The notes beneath the pieces were generated by a model that was not told where the DNA came from, searched no databases, and saw only the letters and a program-made list of their open reading frames with translations. A program made the translations under genes and the position numbers. This document shows positions 59,005 through 64,000 of a stretch of 64,000 nucleotides of DNA, one piece after another. The stretch comes from Phoenix dactylifera. Its lineage: Eukaryota; Streptophyta; Magnoliopsida; Arecales; Arecaceae. How positions within the stretch are numbered: position 1 is the first letter of the stretch; every line of letters starts with the position of its first letter. The stretch lies in contig NC_052394.1 of NCBI RefSeq assembly GCF_009389715.1, forward strand, positions 24,179,399 through 24,243,398, written 5' to 3'.

Positions 59005-59036
59005 CATCCCTGTGAAATCTCAGAGAGTATATATAA
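58933..59036 (+). promoter_or_regulatory. CYP86A core promoter: (CT)n(CA)n tract and TATA box
   Basis: A (CT)n run of about 36 bp joins a (CA)n run that ends near 59006. A TATATATAA box follows at 59028-59036, 84 bp before the start codon. Pyrimidine tracts are common in plant core promoters, and here the length-variable repeat lies immediately upstream of the TATA box. Confidence 0.65.
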
Positions 59037-59119
59037 CACGAGGACCCGGCATATTTCTCGACCCACATTTTTATCAGTTTGTCAATCGTCTCCTTGGCCT
59101 ATCAGCAACCACAGCTGCA

Positions 59120-60781
59120 ATGGAGACGGTGGAATGCCAAGCAGACCAACAGCAACCAGAAGGCAGCATCCATTTCCTGGTGATGGCCCTTGTAGCGGCG
59201 TTGGTATCGGCATATTTGATGTGGTTCTTGGTGCTGACCCGGCGGCTGACGGGGCCAAGGGTGTGGCCCCTCTTCGGCAGCCTCCCGGGCCTCATCTCCA
59301 ACCGCTCCCGCCTTCACGACTGGATCGCCGGCAACCTCCGCGCGACGGGAGCCGCTGCCACGTACCAGACGTGCGTTCTGCCGCTGCCGGGTGTGGCTCG
59401 GCGGCAGGGGCTGGTGACCGTCACGTGCAACCCGAGGAACCTGGAGCACGTGCTGCGCACTCGCTTCGACAACTACCCCAAGGGCCCCATTTGGCAGTCC
59501 AACTTCCACGACCTCCTGGGCCGGGGCATCTTCAACTCCGACGGCGATACCTGGCTCCTCCAGCGCAAGACCGCCGCCCTCGAGTTCACCACCCGCACCC
59601 TCCGCCAGGCCATGGCCCGCTGGGCCAACCGCGCCATCAAATCCCGCCTCTGGCGCATCCTCGCCGACCATTGCGAAGACGACCACCTCCATCGCCGTCA
59701 CAGCGTCGACCTCCAAGACCTCCTCCTCCGCCTCACCTTCGACAACATCTGCGGCCTCACCTTCGGCAAGGACCCCGAGACGCTCTCCCCGGACCTTCCA
59801 GACAACCCCTTCGCCAAGGCCTTCGACGCCGCCACCGAGGCCACCCTCCAGCGCTTCCTCTACCCCGACTTTCTCTGGCGTCTTAAGAAACTCCTCGACC
59901 TCGGGAGCGAGCGTAGCCTCCGGAAGAGCCTCGAGGTGGTAGACCGCTACATGACCGAGGCCATCGCCGCGCGCAAGGAGAGCCCCTCCGACGACCTGCT
60001 CTCACGGTTCATGAAGAAGAAGGATGCTAACGGCAACGCCTTCCCCTCCTCCGTCCTCCAGTGGATCGCCCTCAACTTCGTGCTCGCCGGCCGCGACACC
60101 TCCTCCGTCGCTCTCAGCTGGTTCTTCTGGACCGTAACCCAGCGGCCCGACGTGGAGAAGAAGGTGGTGGACGAGATTGCGGCGGTGCTGCGCGAGACGC
60201 GGGGGCCGGACGTGGCGCGGTGGGTGGAGGAGCCGCTGGCTTTCGATGAGCTGGAGCGCCTCGAATACCTCAAGGCGGCGCTGGCGGAGACGCTGCGACT
60301 GTACCCGTCGGTGCCGCAGGACTCCAAGTACGTGGTGGCGGACGACGTGCTGCCGGACGGCACGGTGGTGCCGGCAGGGTCGACGGTCACCTACTCCATC
60401 TACTCGGTGGGGAGGATGGAGGAGATATGGGGGAAGGACTGCATGGAGTTCCGGCCGGAGCGGTGGCTGACAGCAGAGGGGGGCCGGTTCGAGCAGGCTA
60501 AGGACGCGTACCGGTTCGTGGCGTTCAACGGAGGGCCGAGGACGTGCCTGGGGAAAGACCTGGCCTATCTCCAAATGAGGTCCATAGCGTCAGCGATTCT
60601 GCTCCGCCACCGGCTGGAGCTGGTCCCGGGCCACCGGGTGCAGCAGAAGATGTCCCTCACCCTCTTCATGCAGAACGGCCTCCAGGTGTACGTGCGCCAG
60701 AGGGAGCTGGACGACCATGTCAACACCGACTCACCTCCGAGTCCTGCCCCTCATGCGTCCACCGCGCCTGCCGCAGCTTAG
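59120..60781 (+). CDS. CYP86A: Cytochrome P450 CYP86A, fatty-acid omega-hydroxylase
   Basis: A single-exon gene for 553 aa. An N-terminal membrane anchor (about residues 17-37, [20 protein letters not shown]) is followed by [14 protein letters not shown]. The oxygen-binding I-helix motif AGRDTSS is near residue 323, ExxR (ETLR) near 390, FRPERW near 445, and the haem loop [12 protein letters not shown] has its Cys near 475. [10 protein letters not shown], then FDNYPKGP, then [20 protein letters not shown], and [15 protein letters not shown] are characteristic of CYP86A. Family members are ER enzymes that hydroxylate the terminal carbon of C12-C18 fatty acids for cutin and suberin. The start at 59120 is chosen because it gives the proper anchor and follows the TATA box. 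The in-frame upstream extension would begin before the TATA box. The C-terminal tail ([16 protein letters not shown]) is low-complexity. The exact subfamily member cannot be told. Confidence 0.93.
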   Translation: METVECQADQQQPEGSIHFLVMALVAALVSAYLMWFLVLTRRLTGPRVWPLFGSLPGLISNRSRLHDWIAGNLRATGAAATYQTCVLPLPGVARRQGLVTVTCNPRNLEHVLRTRFDNYPKGPIWQSNFHDLLGRGIFNSDGDTWLLQRKTAALEFTTRTLRQAMARWANRAIKSRLWRILADHCEDDHLHRRHSVDLQDLLLRLTFDNICGLTFGKDPETLSPDLPDNPFAKAFDAATEATLQRFLYPDFLWRLKKLLDLGSERSLRKSLEVVDRYMTEAIAARKESPSDDLLSRFMKKKDANGNAFPSSVLQWIALNFVLAGRDTSSVALSWFFWTVTQRPDVEKKVVDEIAAVLRETRGPDVARWVEEPLAFDELERLEYLKAALAETLRLYPSVPQDSKYVVADDVLPDGTVVPAGSTVTYSIYSVGRMEEIWGKDCMEFRPERWLTAEGGRFEQAKDAYRFVAFNGGPRTCLGKDLAYLQMRSIASAILLRHRLELVPGHRVQQKMSLTLFMQNGLQVYVRQRELDDHVNTDSPPSPAPHASTAPAAA

Positions 60782-62294
60782 ATTCTGCTGCAGCTGTCTT
60801 GTTTGAACATTCTTTACACCAGAATTGTTCCCTTCGCGTATGGTCGAGAGTACCGGTGTTTGCCATTTGTTCGGTTTCTCTTTTTCTTTGTTTTATTTAT
60901 ACTCTGATGCTGCTGGTGGTGTGGTGCATGCACAAGTGCGCTTTGGCTTGTGTCTAGTTCTCAGTTATACAAATGCAACGGAAAATCAAACATCGTGATA
61001 ACTTGTTGATTACTATGATTATGTTTTCTATGTACTGTAGCGCTTGTGACCAGTGACGAACAAAATTAATTGCTTGGATGTTTGGTACAGGCTCCAATGT
61101 CGACCTACCGTACGTTGATAGGGTAACCTTGGATGCATGAGGCTCTGCTTGGTGATCATTATCCATCTCCAAACCACGTGGAAAGCACATGGCATGATCT
61201 AGTAAGAAAAAATAAGCCCAACAGTATCTGCTTCACGATGACAAGCAATATAGAAGCTCGATCTCTTTGCTTTTGAAGACTTGCCTGAAGAAATTTGCGC
61301 CAATCATTTAGAATTTTGGATGGCACCATATGGCCAGAGGCTCTAAATAGCTGCCATATCATCCGATCATGGGGAGAGATAACCATCAAATATCCAAAAA
61401 TGAAAAACCTATCTTGTTTGTGAATCATCGGTCTCCATGATCAGATGATGTGATGGCCGTCAAGAGCTGTATATAGCTCTCTATGGTGCAAAACTCAAAC
61501 CATATTAGATCTAAAACCCACAACCATAAGCCTCAAGCATAAAATTTCTAAAGTTTTAGATTATCCCAAATATGCAACAATTGTATTGTCCAGACATGAG
61601 ATGCTGGTTGGTGCTTTGCGGGCTCCTCATGGGCTTCAAGTGCCAGCGGACAACAGTCCAACAGTAGAATCAAATCCAATAAGTTAACATGATTAGGGCA
61701 AAAAAATAGCAATTTATGCATATCTGCGTTTGACATAAATGGTTCCAACAATAAACTGAATCAATCCGTTTACACATGTTTATCAAATGAGTCATCTTCA
61801 AGTTTAGAATTTTGAACCATTTAACCTATTTCGATATATTTAATAATTAGATCAATATAATCTCATCTTTTTAATCCATTTAAAACTTGTTTAATCTATT
61901 TTTGTTCAGTATAATCTGACCTATTTAACCTTCTTAACCCATTTAAATATGCTTAATTAGCTAAAAAATTATTTAATTTGTTTAAACTTTATTTAACTTA
62001 TTTAACTAATTTAATTCGATTAGATCTGTCTAATAAAAAGATTATATGGTGAAACCGAGTTATCTGTTTAATAAATAAGTGAAATTCAGAAATAATTTTT
62101 TGTAATATTTAAAATATAGATAAGATTTGGGTTGATGAATTTTTGGCCGCCTCTAAACTATCGAACGCGACCCGGCCAATTGCAGCACCATTCATCATTC
62201 ATCCACCAGGCTTGGCCCTCGCTAATAGCTGTCCCAGTCGTGTTATTTTGGCCTCATCGTCTTCGCCGTCCGCGTCCCAGAGAGGCAAGGTGGG
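60782..62294. other. Intergenic region between CYP86A and BTB gene
   Basis: The first part should be the CYP86A 3' UTR. From about 61735 to 62110 the sequence is very AT-rich, with recurring TTTAACC/CATTTAAA-type words, probably a decayed non-autonomous DNA repeat. Minus-strand open frames at 61159-61428 and 61548-61751 show no domain I can name. Confidence 0.45.
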
Positions 62295-63755
62295 ATGGAG
62301 GAAAGGGATCCCGATCTCAACTCCGCTTCCCGAACCGATAATGGCCGGATCAAGCTCAACGTCGGCGGCAAGCTATTCGAGACCACCGCGCATACCCTCC
62401 GCTCAGGAGGCCCGGATTCCCTCCTCGCCGCCCTCTCCGACAGGACGGCCGAAGACGGCGAGCCCATCTTCATAGACCGGGACCCCGAGATCTTCTCCGT
62501 CCTTCTTTCCCTCCTCCGCTCCTATCGCCTGCCCTCCACCGCCCGCCGATTCTCCAAGCAAGACCTCGTCGAGGAGGCTCAGTATTATGGCATCGAGGCC
62601 CGCCTCCGATCCGCCATGGCGCCGCCGCCGCTCGTCGGCTTCGACGCCGCCCTCGCCGCCACCATCCGCCCCGCCTCCGACGGCTTCCCCACCGCCCTGT
62701 CCGCCGGATCCGGGGACGGATCCGTCTGGATCGCGCACGGCGGCCAGATCTCCACCTACGACTGGAGCCTCGCCCACGCCGGGACCGTGCGGACGCACCT
62801 GGACCAGATCACCTCCCTCCGGCGCGTGTGGCCGGAGATCGCGGGGATCGGCTCCCTGGACTCCCCCGGGCTCCACTTTTACGATGTCTCCAGCAGCCGC
62901 CACGTCGGGTCCGCCCACTGGTCCGACCCGTCCGACCCCCGGGTGTACAAGGCCCGGGTCACCGCGATCGCCGCCGCGGCGGGCGCCGAAAGCTCCGGCG
63001 AGCCGGTGTTTGCAGCGCTCGAGTGTCCGCACCGGGAAAACTGCATCCTGGCGGTGGACAGGACGACGCTGAAGATCGTGGCAGAGATCGGGCGGCAGAG
63101 CGGGGGCGCGGCAAAGGCGGCGGCGGCGGGGAAGCTGGTGCACGTGCGCGAGCGGGGAGTGGTGTTCGCGGCGGCGGTGAGCGCGGGAGCGTTCGGGTAC
63201 TCGGGGTACATGAGGCTATGGGACCCGCGGTCCGGGGAGGCGGTGTGGGAGACGAGCGAGCCTGGGGGAGGCGGGCGGAGCACCCGGTTCGGGGACGCGT
63301 TCGCGGACGCGGACGCGGACGTGGACCCGGAAGGGCAGAGGGCGCCGGCGATCTACAAGGTGTGCTGGAAGACGGGGGACGTCGGGGTGGCGGACATGAG
63401 GATGCTCGGGGAGGACCCCTGGGTGTACCTGGAGGAGCGGAGCCCCGGGCTGAGGAACGCGGGCGGCGGCCGGAACAGCGTGCTGCACTGCTACAAGGGC
63501 CAGGTGTTTGTGAGCCGGGAGGGAGGCCTGGAGGTGTGGTCGCGCATAGAAGACGAGGAGGAGGAGGACGAGGATGCAGGGATTTCCGGGACGAGCTACC
63601 GGAGGAATTTTGTGGACAGAGAGGAGGACGCGAGGCGGGGACTGGTTAAGAGGATGGAAGGGGGTGGGGATCGGCTGTTCGTGAGCAGGGAAGGGATGGA
63701 GGGGATTGAGGTGTGGGAGAGCTCCGACTTGTCCGGCGCCATCTCCCTTTTGTAG
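62295..63755 (+). CDS. BTB/POZ (T1-type) protein with WD40/YVTN-like repeats
   Basis: A single-exon, GC-rich gene for 486 aa. Residues about 17-108 form a potassium-channel-tetramerisation type BTB domain (IKLNVGGKLFETTAHTLRSG, then FIDRDPEIFSVLLSLLRSY, then LVEEAQYYGIE). The rest is a beta-propeller-like region with spaced WD-type motifs (GSGDGSVWIAHGGQISTYDW, YSGYMRLWDPRSGEAVWE and GIEVWESSDLSG). This is the build of Arabidopsis At5g41330, At2g24240 and At4g30940. BTB proteins of this type are candidate adaptors of CUL3 ubiquitin ligases, but the role of this subgroup is not established. An acidic run (about residues 417-427) and an Asp/Ala repeat (near 335-342) look like local expansions. 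The start at 62295 is the first ATG before the BTB domain. Confidence 0.9.
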   Translation: MEERDPDLNSASRTDNGRIKLNVGGKLFETTAHTLRSGGPDSLLAALSDRTAEDGEPIFIDRDPEIFSVLLSLLRSYRLPSTARRFSKQDLVEEAQYYGIEARLRSAMAPPPLVGFDAALAATIRPASDGFPTALSAGSGDGSVWIAHGGQISTYDWSLAHAGTVRTHLDQITSLRRVWPEIAGIGSLDSPGLHFYDVSSSRHVGSAHWSDPSDPRVYKARVTAIAAAAGAESSGEPVFAALECPHRENCILAVDRTTLKIVAEIGRQSGGAAKAAAAGKLVHVRERGVVFAAAVSAGAFGYSGYMRLWDPRSGEAVWETSEPGGGGRSTRFGDAFADADADVDPEGQRAPAIYKVCWKTGDVGVADMRMLGEDPWVYLEERSPGLRNAGGGRNSVLHCYKGQVFVSREGGLEVWSRIEDEEEEDEDAGISGTSYRRNFVDREEDARRGLVKRMEGGGDRLFVSREGMEGIEVWESSDLSGAISLL

Positions 63756-64000
63756 CAGGCAATTCTATCATCATCGTGGGATAGCATGATTCTCATCATA
63801 GCAGGTTCGTTTGTGTTGTAGCATCACATAATTGTTGATAAAATGAATTGGATGGGATCCTGTCAAGGAAAATGGGTTCCAGACTGCTCTGCTATTTCAG
63901 CTGTTCCAGCCTCACCTTTTAGAGACACATCCCGCCCGCTTTCTTTTTAAGTTCATCTTCCTGGAATCAGGTGTTGGATCGATCAAAGCGATATGTAACC
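63756..64000. other. 3' flank of the BTB gene
   Basis: This is probably 3' UTR and terminator region. Nothing else is recognised before the window ends. Confidence 0.5.

Noticed and set aside
58696-59886. 396-aa plus-strand frame overlapping the start of CYP86A
   Set aside because: It runs through the microsatellite and then in a shifted frame across clear P450 coding sequence, so it is a shadow of a GC-rich gene.
62828-63649. 273-aa alternative frame inside the BTB gene
   Set aside because: Arg/Gly-rich shadow frame in GC-rich DNA. The BTB/WD frame has family similarity along its length.
1-64000. CRISPR arrays, operons, phage, plasmid or organellar insertions, rRNA and tRNA genes
   Set aside because: Nothing with the right structure was seen. 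The gene build is plainly plant nuclear.

Overview
This is a stretch of plant nuclear genome, most likely from a commelinid monocot. The evidence is typical GT-AG intron-rich housekeeping genes, very GC-rich single-exon genes next to AT-rich intergenic DNA, and abundant monocot-style LTR elements. A palm would fit the repeat content, but that is only a guess. No bacterial, phage, CRISPR or organellar features are visible.

Seven host protein genes can be modelled. From left to right they are RPN8 of the 26S proteasome lid (minus, 10 exons, 890-6049), CTF18 of the alternative clamp loader (plus, 24 exons, 9182-21179), a TSP9-like thylakoid phosphoprotein (minus, 22057-22341), a WOX5-type homeobox gene (minus, 2 exons, 24919-25970), eIF3f (minus, 6 exons, 33352-43707), a CYP86A fatty-acid omega-hydroxylase (plus, 59120-60781) and a BTB/T1-WD-like protein (plus, 62295-63755). 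For the spliced genes the exon sums are multiples of three and give family-typical lengths: 310 aa for RPN8, 969 aa for CTF18, 176 aa for WOX5 and 285 aa for eIF3f.

The genes do not form a pathway. RPN8 and eIF3f are both non-catalytic MPN-domain proteins and both have clusters of TGGGCY (site II) motifs upstream. CTF18 has two E2F-type sites just upstream of its start codon, which fits a replication gene.

Mobile DNA fills much of the second half. A young, whole-looking Ty3/gypsy element of the Tat lineage lies at 44203-56609. It has 749-bp and 818-bp LTRs, a GGAAT target duplication, one long gag-pol frame with two RNase H domains, and an antisense gene region. A 689-bp solo LTR with an AGTTT target duplication lies at 56734-57422. 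A 3.1-kb solo-LTR-like insertion sits in eIF3f intron 1, and a decayed Helitron helicase lies at about 30540-31955. Fold-back or MITE-like repeats sit in introns of RPN8 and CTF18.

I did not find a clearly novel biological system. The items most worth a second look are the GC-AG intron of CTF18, its paired E2F sites, the LTR copy-number difference in the Tat element, and its antisense gene.
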